The notes under the pieces were generated by a model. The model was not told where the DNA came from. It saw nothing but the letters and a program-made list of their open reading frames with translations, and searched no databases. Below are positions 17,644-26,170 of a DNA stretch of 64,000 bases, one piece after another. Location: NCBI RefSeq assembly GCF_022836875.1, contig NZ_CP090376.1, forward strand, positions 1,426,001 to 1,490,000, given 5' to 3'. How positions within the stretch are numbered: position 1 is the first letter of the stretch; the number at the start of each line of letters is the position of its first letter. Made by a program: the position numbers and the translations under genes. This DNA is from Flavobacterium enshiense (GTDB taxonomy: Bacteria > Bacteroidota > Bacteroidia > Flavobacteriales > Flavobacteriaceae).

Positions 17644-18708
17644 GTGAAAATAATCAGACTGACAACGTTACTGGATTTTGGCGGACAGGAAAAAAAATAT
17701 ATTTCCTTTACCGAGAGTAAGTCTATGCATAAAAACGATTATATTTTTGCGGCAATTGGCCACGGGGGATTTGCCCAAGAAACAATAATGAAAAATGGAT
17801 TTCCTGTTGTCATTTTTAATCAGAATCCGTCTGTTTCGAATTTCCAAAATATTTGGAAGTTGTACAAATGGTTAAAAAAAGAAAAGCCGGATGTGGTACA
17901 TACTGCTGCCGCAGAAGCTAATTTTCATGGGATTTTGGCAGCCAAATTAGCAGGAGTGCCTAGAATTGTGGCAGAAGAAATTGGATTTCCGAATCATTCG
18001 GTTAAAGCTAAACTGTCATTCAGATTCATATATACATTGGCGGATAAAGTGATTTGTGTTTCCGAATCGGTGAAAAACTTTTTGGTTTCGATTAAAGAAA
18101 TAAAACCTACTGACGGAGTAGTGGTTTATAATCCGGTAAGCCCAGCAAAAAAGATTCATAAATTGCAGTCCGCTAAATTTACGATAGTTTCCGTCGGAAG
18201 ACTTGAAAAAGTGAAAAATCAGGAACTTTTGCTGAGAACCTTTGCTCAGTTAGATCGACAGGATTGTGAATTGTATTTGGTTGGTGATGGCAGAGAAAGA
18301 AAATACCTTGAAAATATAATTACCGAACTCAATCTGAAATCAAAAGTTTTTATTACGGGATTTACACCTGAGCCTGAAAAATATTTAGCCAAAGCGGATT
18401 TATTTGTGCTTCCTTCTTTGTCGGAAGGTTTTGGAATTGCAGCAGTAGAAGCGATACAGTATGGTGTTCCATGTTTGTGTTCAAAAGTAGGAGGATTGTC
18501 AGAAATTATCGAAGAAGGTGTTTCTGGTTGGTTGTTTGATCCGAATGATAGACAGGATTTTTTGAAGCAATTGAATAAAATATTGTCACTTTCACCAGAC
18601 GAACGCAATGCTATTGGGGAAGTTTCAAAAGTTAGGATATTAAATAAGTTTTCTTCTGAAAAGTATGTCGAAAATTTAGAAAACGTATACGAAAGCCTTT
18701 ATGATTAA
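17644..18708 (+). CDS. GT4 family glycosyltransferase
   Basis: The 354-residue GT-B enzyme starts with GTG; no nearby ATG fits and the N-terminal LTTLLDFGGQEKKYISF is family-like. The N-domain contains KPDVVHTAAAEANFHG and the C-domain contains FTIVSVGRLEKVKNQELL and LPSLSEGFGIAAVEAI, the E-x7-E motif that binds the nucleotide-sugar. It transfers a sugar from an NDP donor to the growing lipid-linked glycan, with retention of configuration. The specific linkage is unknown. It overlaps the next GT4 gene by eight bases. Confidence 0.85.
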   Translation: MKIIRLTTLLDFGGQEKKYISFTESKSMHKNDYIFAAIGHGGFAQETIMKNGFPVVIFNQNPSVSNFQNIWKLYKWLKKEKPDVVHTAAAEANFHGILAAKLAGVPRIVAEEIGFPNHSVKAKLSFRFIYTLADKVICVSESVKNFLVSIKEIKPTDGVVVYNPVSPAKKIHKLQSAKFTIVSVGRLEKVKNQELLLRTFAQLDRQDCELYLVGDGRERKYLENIITELNLKSKVFITGFTPEPEKYLAKADLFVLPSLSEGFGIAAVEAIQYGVPCLCSKVGGLSEIIEEGVSGWLFDPNDRQDFLKQLNKILSLSPDERNAIGEVSKVRILNKFSSEKYVENLENVYESLYD

Positions 18709-19813
18709 AGTACTTGGCATATTGGAAACAATGGCTTATGGAGGTGTGGAGCGTAGAAGACTTTCGCTAGCCAAATATTTGAACAAAGATCTGTTTGAAC
18801 TAAAAATTATTTGCACCAAAGCAACCGATGAACTTATTGAACAGTTCAGACAGGAAGGTGTTGAAGTAATTCCAATCGGTATCTTGAAATCACCTTTTCA
18901 GTGGAGCCAACATCAGAAAGTTCAAAAGATAATTGCGACATATAAGCCCCACATTGTTCATGGGGCAGTTTTTGAGGGAGTTACAATGGCGGCTGTTAAC
19001 GGTTTTCTGATGAAAGTGCCTATAGTCATTATCGAAGAAACCTCCGATCCGCAAAACCGTTCTTGGAGAGGGAATTTGCTGATGAAGCTGTTCTCGTTCC
19101 TGTGTACAAAAGCTGTTGGTGTTTCAAGGGCTTCAACAGATTATTTGGAGAATGTCCTAAGAATAGGGAATGAAAAAATACAACTGATTGAAAATGGTGT
19201 TGCTCTTCCTAAAGTTGAAAATAAATCGGAAACTAAACTTATAAAGGAAAGGCTCAATCTTAACGGAAAAATAGTAATTGGTTCGGTCGGGAGAATGTTA
19301 AACGATAATACCAAACGTTTTTCAGATTTGATAAAAGCATTCGCGCTTTTAGTAAAAGTTGACCAGAATGTTCATTTGATTCTGATTGGCGATGGGCCAG
19401 AGAAATGGCATTACGAAAATATTGTTAAAGAGCTTGGTCTTGAAGGATTTGTGTCTTTTGAAGGGTACCAGAAAGATGTTTCGAAGTATTATTATGTTAT
19501 GGACATTTTCTCGTTGGTTTCGGCACATGAATCTTTCGGATTGGTTTTGGCAGAAGCTATGTTGCACAAACTGCCAGTTGTGGCCACTCGGGTTGGCGGT
19601 ATGCAGTTTATTGTAGATGACAGCCAGACCGGTTTTTTGGTGGAAAAATTTGACGTAGACCAAATAGCAGCACAAATAGCAAGATTGCTAAAAGACAAAG
19701 AACTCAGGTTGACATTTGGTCAAAACGGTTACCAAAAAGCGATGCTGCATTACACTGAAGAACAATATGTGAAAAAAGTGGAAAACTTATACTTGTCTTT
19801 GGTTAAAAGGTAA
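18701..19813 (+). CDS. GT4 family glycosyltransferase
   Basis: The 370-residue GT-B enzyme has an N-terminal glycine-rich loop region ETMAYGGVERRRLSLAKYL, which is typical of GT4 enzymes acting on lipid-linked acceptors. VIGSVGRMLNDNTKRFSDLI follows, and SAHESFGLVLAEAMLHKLP carries the E-x7-E motif. It is translationally coupled to the preceding GT4 (eight-base overlap), so the two probably add successive sugars. A 43-base gap with its own -7 element separates it from the next gene. Confidence 0.85.
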   Translation: MIKVLGILETMAYGGVERRRLSLAKYLNKDLFELKIICTKATDELIEQFRQEGVEVIPIGILKSPFQWSQHQKVQKIIATYKPHIVHGAVFEGVTMAAVNGFLMKVPIVIIEETSDPQNRSWRGNLLMKLFSFLCTKAVGVSRASTDYLENVLRIGNEKIQLIENGVALPKVENKSETKLIKERLNLNGKIVIGSVGRMLNDNTKRFSDLIKAFALLVKVDQNVHLILIGDGPEKWHYENIVKELGLEGFVSFEGYQKDVSKYYYVMDIFSLVSAHESFGLVLAEAMLHKLPVVATRVGGMQFIVDDSQTGFLVEKFDVDQIAAQIARLLKDKELRLTFGQNGYQKAMLHYTEEQYVKKVENLYLSLVKR

Positions 19814-19833
19814 ATGATAATTGAATAAAATTA

Positions 19834-19841
19834 TATTTTTG
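19834..19841 (+). promoter_or_regulatory. Putative internal -7 element
   Basis: TATTTTTG matches TAnnTTTG, 15 bases before the TTG start of the methyltransferase-like gene at 19857. Confidence 0.35.
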
Positions 19842-19856
19842 TAAAAACAACTGAAA

Positions 19857-20543
19857 TTGGTAAAAAATAAAATAGACGCACTGATAAGAAAGTTTTTCCT
19901 TCATAAAAATGAAGAATTGCCGAGTTTCTTGTTGAGTAAATTGTATCATCAGGGAAGTTATTTACCCTTTACGACTTCGTCACTGAAGTTTCGTTTTTTG
20001 GCTTGTTTGGTTAATGATATAGTGGTCAATAACCGCAAAACTGTTTTAGAATTCGGTTCGGGAATTTCAACCATCATTGCCGCCCGATTGATGAAAATGA
20101 ACAACCTCGATTGTACCATTACAACTGTTGATGAAAGCGCCGAATGGCAGGGAATTATCAAAAAAATTTTAAAAGAAGAAAATCTGCTCGATTATGTGAA
20201 ATTTGTTTGCGCACCAACCGAACCAAGCGGCGATTTGCACCAGTCTTATGAATACAACAGCCCTATAGTTTTTGAAGCAATTGCCAATAAAAAATTTGAT
20301 TTGGTATTGGTTGACGGACCATCAGCTTGGCAGAAAAAAAATGTGATGAGCAGGGCTTCCAATGTCAAGTTTATCAAAGATAATTTAGCCGATAATTTCA
20401 CAATTTTTATTGATAACTCAGACCGGCCGGGTGAAGTGGAGCTGACCAAAAGAATGGCCGCAACACTCAATCTTAAACCGAGTCGACTCGACCCAACTTT
20501 CCTGACATTTTCAAAAGGCCCGCATTTTAATTTTGTGGTTTAA
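19857..20543 (+). CDS. Class I SAM-binding fold protein, methyltransferase-like
   Basis: The 228-residue protein contains TVLEFGSGISTIIAARLM, which matches motif I of class I SAM-dependent methyltransferases. An acidic motif II follows (TITTVDESAEW), and FDLVLVDGPSAW is the post-motif aspartate. This arrangement resembles the poorly characterised methyltransferase-like proteins often found between glycosyltransferase genes. It could methylate a sugar hydroxyl, but no substrate motif is visible. The start is a TTG at 19857; the first ATG lies beyond motif I and cannot be the real start. A -7 promoter element directly upstream supports this position. Confidence 0.6.
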   Translation: MVKNKIDALIRKFFLHKNEELPSFLLSKLYHQGSYLPFTTSSLKFRFLACLVNDIVVNNRKTVLEFGSGISTIIAARLMKMNNLDCTITTVDESAEWQGIIKKILKEENLLDYVKFVCAPTEPSGDLHQSYEYNSPIVFEAIANKKFDLVLVDGPSAWQKKNVMSRASNVKFIKDNLADNFTIFIDNSDRPGEVELTKRMAATLNLKPSRLDPTFLTFSKGPHFNFVV

Positions 20544-20603
20544 TTATTTTCCTGACCTTTGCCGTCATCGTTTTTGGATTGCCCAAAGACCAATAAAATA
20601 TTT

Positions 20604-21791
20604 ATGAAAAATGTTCTTTTCATTACTTGGGACGGACCACAAACCAGTTATATGGAAGGTTTGTTTATGCCTATACTGAGTGAAGTTCAAAAAAAAGCCG
20701 ATTACAAAATCCATGTAATTCAATTCACGTGGGGAACTAAAGAAAGGATAGCCATTACCCAAAGAAAAGCACAAGACTTAAACATCACTTACACAGCCAG
20801 GCCAATTACCAGAAAACCCGTGGCAACATTGGGAAGTTTACTTACATTGTATACCGGGATAAAATTCCTGAAAAAATATATTCGCAGCCATAAGATTGAC
20901 ATTGTGATGCCTAGAAGTACCATGCCTTCCATCATGATAAACCGATTGAAGAAAACCAATTTCCAGGTTTTATTTGATGCCGATGGGTTGCCTTTGGAAG
21001 AACGTATTGATTTTTCAGGGCTTTCCAGGAAGAGTAAGCAATATCGATGGCTTAAAAATGAAGAAACGCGATTGCTAAAAAATTCAAATGGGGTATTGAC
21101 TCGTTCAGAGAAATCAGTTGAAGTACATTTAAATACAATTGGAAAAGAATTTCGTTCTAAGTTTGATGTGGTTTTTAATGGTCGTGATGCAGCGGCTTTT
21201 AAACCCAGTGAAGAAGATCGCAAATCGGTTAGAGCTCTTTTAGGTTTTTCAAAGGAAGATATTGTGTTTGTATATTGCGGATCCCTTGGCCCACAGTACG
21301 GTTGGGAAGAAATGATGGCTATTTTCAAGTTGTATTCAGAATCTAACAATCAATCAAAATTGATTTTACTTACAGGAAATACTGAGTTTGCATTACAGAG
21401 ATTGCCCGAAAGTTTAAGGGATAAAATAATTATTCAAAAAGTGCCTATTGATGAAGTTCCTAAATTTTTGAATGCAGCCGATGTTGCTTTTGCCATCCGG
21501 AAACCTACTTTCAGTATGCAGGGAGTTGCTCCAATAAAACTTGGTGAATATTTACTCATGGGACTTCCGGTTATTGCTTCTAAAGGAATTGGTGACACCG
21601 AACAGATTCTGGAAAGATTGAATGGATGTTTGTTATTCGATCATCAGGATACAGAAAGAATCTCAAAAGCCAAAGACTTTGTAATTTCACTAAATCGGAA
21701 TAATTCAAACGGACTAAGGGAAGTCGGGCAAACTTTTTTTTCTCTTGACAGAAGTGCTGAGAGTTATTTAAATGCTTTTAATAAATTATGA
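20604..21791 (+). CDS. GT4-like glycosyltransferase
   Basis: The GT-B type protein is about 395 residues. It starts MKNVLFITWDGPQTSYMEGL (N-terminal Rossmann strand and loop). The C-domain has IVFVYCGSLGPQYGWEEMM and the nucleotide-binding part PIKLGEYLLMGLPVIASKG, in which the usual E-x7-E is shortened. ATG at 20604 is used because the 15 codons upstream (from 20559) are not family-like. The enzyme likely works on the cytoplasmic side of the lipid-linked glycan. It overlaps the following gene by four bases (ATGA). Confidence 0.75.
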   Translation: MKNVLFITWDGPQTSYMEGLFMPILSEVQKKADYKIHVIQFTWGTKERIAITQRKAQDLNITYTARPITRKPVATLGSLLTLYTGIKFLKKYIRSHKIDIVMPRSTMPSIMINRLKKTNFQVLFDADGLPLEERIDFSGLSRKSKQYRWLKNEETRLLKNSNGVLTRSEKSVEVHLNTIGKEFRSKFDVVFNGRDAAAFKPSEEDRKSVRALLGFSKEDIVFVYCGSLGPQYGWEEMMAIFKLYSESNNQSKLILLTGNTEFALQRLPESLRDKIIIQKVPIDEVPKFLNAADVAFAIRKPTFSMQGVAPIKLGEYLLMGLPVIASKGIGDTEQILERLNGCLLFDHQDTERISKAKDFVISLNRNNSNGLREVGQTFFSLDRSAESYLNAFNKL

Positions 21792-22843
21792 AAGTACTTT
21801 ATTTGACAAAATACAGTCGGTTAGGAGCCAGTAGTCGATTAAGGAGTTTTCAGTATTTTCCTTTTTTAAAGGAAGAAGGTATAAATGTTTCCGTGAGTCC
21901 GTTGTTCAACGACGCTTATCTTGAAGCACTTTATAATGGTAAAAAATCATTGCGAACTGTTTTTTTTGCATATCTGAAACGGTTTGTGGTATTATTTAGT
22001 GTTTTTAAGTATGATAAAGTTGTCATAGAAAAAGAGCTCTTTCCTTATTTTCCTGCTTTTTTTGAACTTTTTTTATCTCTTTTTGGGGTTTGCTATATTG
22101 TTGATTATGATGATGCCATTTTTCATAATTACGATTTAAGTAATAATAAAATGATCCGTTTTTTTCTCAGTAATAAAATCGGTATTGTTATGAAGAATGC
22201 AGAAAACGTTGTCGCAGGAAACGAGTATTTAGCGGAAAAAGCAAGGGTTTCAGGAGCAAAAAATGTTGTAATTATACCCACGGTTATTGATATTTCGAGA
22301 TATGATACAGTGCAGCTAAGGGATCGGGAGAAAATAGTAGTCGGTTGGATTGGTTCTCCTTCAACGTTTAAATATGTAAAAAACATTTTTCCTGTTTTCG
22401 AGGAGCTGGCAAAGCACTATCCCATAGAAGTCCATATAGTTGGAGCTAATGAAGATGTTCCTGTTTCTTTTCCTGTACAATTTATTAAATGGGCGGAATA
22501 TACTGAAGTGGATTCCATTGCTGCTTTTGATATAGGGATTATGCCGTTGGAAAATTCATGTTGGGAAAAAGGGAAATGCGCTTATAAACTGATTCAATAT
22601 ATGGCCTGTGGTCTTCCGGTTGTGGCTTCGCCCGTGGGGATGAATCGTGAGGTCGTTTTAAATGGCATTAACGGGTATCTTGCCGATACCGAGGCATTAT
22701 GGTATGCTTTTTTGGAAGAGTTATTAAAAAATCCTGCGAAATGTAGTATTTTTGGAAGCGAAGGTATCCGACTTGTTGAACGTCACTATACTGTTCAAGT
22801 GCAATTACAACAGGTGTTGGATGTTCTGACTATGAAAAAGTAA
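21788..22843 (+). CDS. GT4-like glycosyltransferase
   Basis: The 351-residue GT-B protein begins MKVLYLTKYSRLGASSRLRS; the SSRLR element is shared by a Bacteroidota GT4 subgroup. The middle holds IVDYDDAIFHNYD, a donor or acceptor loop, and the C-domain has VVGWIGSPSTFKYV and LIQYMACGLPVVASPVG. The classical E-x7-E is replaced by a Lys/Gln version, so it sits at the edge of the GT4 family. It is coupled to the preceding gene by ATGA overlap. Confidence 0.75.
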   Translation: MKVLYLTKYSRLGASSRLRSFQYFPFLKEEGINVSVSPLFNDAYLEALYNGKKSLRTVFFAYLKRFVVLFSVFKYDKVVIEKELFPYFPAFFELFLSLFGVCYIVDYDDAIFHNYDLSNNKMIRFFLSNKIGIVMKNAENVVAGNEYLAEKARVSGAKNVVIIPTVIDISRYDTVQLRDREKIVVGWIGSPSTFKYVKNIFPVFEELAKHYPIEVHIVGANEDVPVSFPVQFIKWAEYTEVDSIAAFDIGIMPLENSCWEKGKCAYKLIQYMACGLPVVASPVGMNREVVLNGINGYLADTEALWYAFLEELLKNPAKCSIFGSEGIRLVERHYTVQVQLQQVLDVLTMKK

Positions 22844-22863
22844 TTCTTTTACGCCCCTAGTGA

Positions 22864-23940
22864 ATGCCTACACAAACAAAAAAAGACAATAATTATCTAG
22901 ATGTACTTCAGGTGTGCCGTGGTATTGCGGCCCTGTTGGTAGTACTCCATCATTCCGTGGGGTCTTTTCGCTATTATCACGGCATCGATCATCCGGTTTT
23001 AAATTTCGCCGGGGCCTTCGGGAAATTAGGAGTTGATTTTTTCTTTGTACTGTCGGGGTTTATCATTACCTATTCTGCTTCTTTTCGGTATAATCAGCCG
23101 GAGGCTTTTCAAAAGTATCTGAGAGGAAGGCTGCTTCGGATTTATATTCCATATTTGCCCATTGGAATTGCGATGGTATTGTTGTACCGCCTGTTTCCGG
23201 AATTTTCGAATTCCGGTAGGGATATCAGTCTTTTTACATCGTTAACGCTTATCCCTTACGGTAACCCGGCGCTTTCAGTAGCCTGGACTTTACTTTTTGA
23301 ATTAGCTTTTTACCTTTTTTTTAGTATCACTTTTTTTTATCAAAAAATCTGGAATTCTTTTGTGGTGTTATGGGTTACGGCTATTTTGTTCGCTATTGCC
23401 GCGTTTGTTTCGGAGACCACTGCTCCGGCTTTTTTAAAGGTCTTTTTATCACCATATAATCTTGAGTTTATCCTGGGTTTTTTGTTGGCGAAGTTGGTGT
23501 TGGGAGATGTAAAGGTTCCTGTGGGCTTTATTTTTGGATTTGTACTTTTTGCATTTGGGTTGTTTTGTTATGTTTTTTACAGCAAGTGTTTTGGGGACAA
23601 TTTTTCAATTAATTTTATTTTTTCTGTCTTTGTTTTTGGGCTGTTATATCTTCTTATTTCCCGGTTTAATTTTGCCTTGAGTAGGAAAAATCTTTTTATG
23701 CTTATCGGAAATGCGACCTATTCGGTGTATCTGATTCATAATCCGTTGCAAATGCTTGTGCTTCGGTTGTGGCCTAAAATTTCAAATGGATTTCAATTTG
23801 CATTAGCATTGATTTTTACGCTTTCCCTCTGCTGCTCCTTAGGATATCTTTACTTTGTGATTTTTGAAAAGCATGTGTCTCGAATTGTAAAATCAGTTAT
23901 TGCTAACCGTAAAAAAAGGCAAAAGATTTGGACATCATAG
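22864..23940 (+). CDS. Membrane acyltransferase 3 family (OafA/WecH-like)
   Basis: The 358-residue polytopic protein has about ten helices. The first carries the family signature LQVCRGIAALLVVLHHSVG, with the conserved Arg and the His about ten residues later. FFFVLSGFIITY is the second signature, and TYSVYLIHNPLQM near the C-terminus is also typical. These enzymes transfer an acyl group (often acetyl) from a cytoplasmic donor to a sugar hydroxyl of a surface glycan at the inner membrane. It lies between the GT4 block and the two polymerase-like genes and overlaps the next one by 13 bases. The acyl group and target sugar are not predictable. Confidence 0.85.
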   Translation: MPTQTKKDNNYLDVLQVCRGIAALLVVLHHSVGSFRYYHGIDHPVLNFAGAFGKLGVDFFFVLSGFIITYSASFRYNQPEAFQKYLRGRLLRIYIPYLPIGIAMVLLYRLFPEFSNSGRDISLFTSLTLIPYGNPALSVAWTLLFELAFYLFFSITFFYQKIWNSFVVLWVTAILFAIAAFVSETTAPAFLKVFLSPYNLEFILGFLLAKLVLGDVKVPVGFIFGFVLFAFGLFCYVFYSKCFGDNFSINFIFSVFVFGLLYLLISRFNFALSRKNLFMLIGNATYSVYLIHNPLQMLVLRLWPKISNGFQFALALIFTLSLCCSLGYLYFVIFEKHVSRIVKSVIANRKKRQKIWTS

Positions 23941-25076
23941 CAGTATTGATTGTTATTACATTGGGATTAGGTTTTGTTTCCTACTTTAAAAAGGAATTGT
24001 CTGCCACGGAGCTGCAATGGCTGCGAAAGCTTTTGTTTTACCATTTGTTGTTCGGAGCGTATTATTGTTTTTTTGTTTCAGGTGATGCGGTAGGATATTG
24101 GAGAGTTGCCCAAAACATGACTTCCGACGATTTTAACAAGTTTATTGTGGGGGAGAAGGGGACTTATGTTTTATTCGCATTGAATTATTTCCCCGCAAAA
24201 ATACTAGGTCTTTCCTATTTTTCGGGAACCATGATTTATTCTTTGTTGGGATTCATTGGGCTGACTTTTTTCTATGTTTTGGCCGTAAAAACAATTTCAT
24301 ACAATTCTAAATTTGGGAATTATACCTTGTTTCCTTTGGTTTTTTTTATGCCTAATCTTCATTTTTGGAGTTCGGCGGTAGGCAAGGATACCTTATTGTT
24401 TTTGTGCATCGGAATGTTTTCCTATGGGCTACTTAACATATCAAGGCGAATTTTTCTTATTGCGATAGCTTTGGTTCTTTCCTATATTGTCAGACCGCAC
24501 ATTACATTGTTCCTGTTGGTTTCCTTTGGTTTGTCTTACATAATGAGTTCGAAAGTGTCCGGTGCAAAAAGGATTGTTCTTTCCGTTATTTTAATCGGAA
24601 TCGGTATCGCTATTTTGCCCTCGGTGATGGAATTTGCCAAAATTGAGGAAACTACTATGGAAAGTTTCGAACAGTTCTCTGAAAAAAAAGCCGATTTGCT
24701 GAGCCGTGCGAATTCCGGTTCCCGAATTGATATTTCTTCGTATCCCTTTCCTTTGAAGGTATTTACCTTTTTATACCGTCCTTTGTTTTTTGACATCAAC
24801 GGAATTCCGGCAGCGATTGCCTCGGTGGAAAATTTATTACTTTTAATAATTTCTTTTTCCATTTTCAGAAACAAACCGGTTCAAACTTTTAAAGCAGCTC
24901 CGTTTGTGGTTAAAGGTCTAGTTATTTTTCTCATTATCGGTACATTGGCATTTTCACAGTCATTGGGGAATTTGGGAATCATGATCCGTATGCGAAATAT
25001 GTTCTTGCCCGGCTTGTTATTATTTATCCTTTGGTCTTTCTCTTATAGGAAAGAACTCGAAATGAAGAAAAAATGA
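23928..25076 (+). CDS. Polytopic membrane protein, polymerase (Wzy/EpsG)-like, copy 1
   Basis: The 382-residue protein has at least ten hydrophobic helices and a mid-length hydrophilic periplasmic loop. I recognise no strict family signature, but the layout and context (after Wzx and glycosyltransferases, before the initiating transferase) fit a repeat-unit polymerase of the Wzy/EpsG type. Landmarks shared with the next gene are FMPNLHFWSSAVGKDTLLF, SYIVRPHITLFLLVS, a YPFPLKVFTFLYRPLFF segment and a basic MIRMRNMFLPGLL near the end. Conserved Arg residues outside helices are expected for polymerases. Translation starts with TTG at 23928, overlapping the acyltransferase by 13 bases; no ATG fits. 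The function is inferred. Confidence 0.6.
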   Translation: MDIIAVLIVITLGLGFVSYFKKELSATELQWLRKLLFYHLLFGAYYCFFVSGDAVGYWRVAQNMTSDDFNKFIVGEKGTYVLFALNYFPAKILGLSYFSGTMIYSLLGFIGLTFFYVLAVKTISYNSKFGNYTLFPLVFFMPNLHFWSSAVGKDTLLFLCIGMFSYGLLNISRRIFLIAIALVLSYIVRPHITLFLLVSFGLSYIMSSKVSGAKRIVLSVILIGIGIAILPSVMEFAKIEETTMESFEQFSEKKADLLSRANSGSRIDISSYPFPLKVFTFLYRPLFFDINGIPAAIASVENLLLLIISFSIFRNKPVQTFKAAPFVVKGLVIFLIIGTLAFSQSLGNLGIMIRMRNMFLPGLLLFILWSFSYRKELEMKKK

Positions 25077-26170
25077 CAGCGGGATGGAAACGTCTTAAAG
25101 AGAAAATTTTCCTGATTTTTTTATCGGGCTATCATCTTTTGTTTACTTTTTTAACTTTCGATTATTACTCAAAAAAAAGTGGTGATGCTGCTTTTTATTG
25201 GTTTCAGCTGGATTCGTCTGCTTCGAAATTGGTTTCCGGACTGAAGTATTATGGTTCTGATCTCATCCTGTTACTTAATTATCCTTTTACAAAAGGGCTT
25301 GGACTTGATATACGGTTTGGATTTTTGATATACAGCCTCATTGGGTTATTGGGGATCATTCAATTTTATAATCTCTGCAAATTTTTTATGCAGGGAAAAT
25401 GGGTGTGTAAAGGGATTGATATTTATCTTTTGCTTCTTTTTTTACCCAATCTCCATTATTGGACTGCCATGCTGGGAAAGGAGGCTTTGTGTTTTCTTTT
25501 CATTTCGACAATCCTGTTGGAATTGGCTAAAAGGAATTACCGGTCAGCCGCAATGATAGTATCGGTTGTATTTCTGATTCTGATTCGTCCACATATCGCC
25601 TTGATGCTGCTTTTTAGTGTTTTCACAGTATATCTTTTTTTCGAAAAGGGAAGTCTGAGAATCAAACTGATGCTTTCCTGCGTTGCTATGGCTGTGTTTT
25701 CAGGATTGTTTTATATGTTTTTACAGCTATCAGAAATTAAAAGATTTGATGTTTCCCGTATACAGCGCTTTAATGAATTTTCACTGCTGTCCTTTAAAGA
25801 TTCCGGGACTTATGTTCCGATTATTGAGTATTCCTATCCTTATAAAATTTTTACGTTCTATTTTCGCCCATTTATCAGTGAGGTTCCGACTTTCTATGGA
25901 TTGGTTTTGGGAATAGAAAACCTGATCATGCTTTTGTTGCATATCGTAGCGTTGGTTTTGGTTGTCCGGTATTACAAAAAGCTAGGTTTTCCGTTTGTTT
26001 TTAAAATAATTCTTTGTTTCGCTTTAGTTTCTGGACTGTTGGTAGTCCAACGTTACTCCGGGTTTGGTATTTTTGCGAGGACAAAAATCATGATGCAGCC
26101 TTTTGTTTTATTAGTGTTGCTTTGGATAATAGCCGAAGTAAGAAATTTAACGATTGATAAAACCAAATGA
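25073..26170 (+). CDS. Polytopic membrane protein, polymerase (Wzy/EpsG)-like, copy 2
   Basis: The 365-residue membrane protein is clearly paralogous to its upstream neighbour: LPNLHYWTAMLGKEALCF, LIRPHIALMLLFSVF, YSYPYKIFTFYFRPFIS and RTKIMMQPFVLLVLLW align in order with the corresponding segments of copy 1. It has about ten hydrophobic helices. It overlaps copy 1 by four bases (ATGA) and the next glycosyltransferase by four, so the three are translationally coupled. It is probably a repeat-unit polymerase. The duplication may mean two polymerisation specificities, a heteromeric polymerase, or one member with another role. Confidence 0.6.
   Translation: MTAGWKRLKEKIFLIFLSGYHLLFTFLTFDYYSKKSGDAAFYWFQLDSSASKLVSGLKYYGSDLILLLNYPFTKGLGLDIRFGFLIYSLIGLLGIIQFYNLCKFFMQGKWVCKGIDIYLLLLFLPNLHYWTAMLGKEALCFLFISTILLELAKRNYRSAAMIVSVVFLILIRPHIALMLLFSVFTVYLFFEKGSLRIKLMLSCVAMAVFSGLFYMFLQLSEIKRFDVSRIQRFNEFSLLSFKDSGTYVPIIEYSYPYKIFTFYFRPFISEVPTFYGLVLGIENLIMLLLHIVALVLVVRYYKKLGFPFVFKIILCFALVSGLLVVQRYSGFGIFARTKIMMQPFVLLVLLWIIAEVRNLTIDKTK

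Noticed and set aside
20789..21349. 186-codon frame on the - strand
   Set aside because: It is antisense to a well-supported glycosyltransferase and has no recognisable motif.
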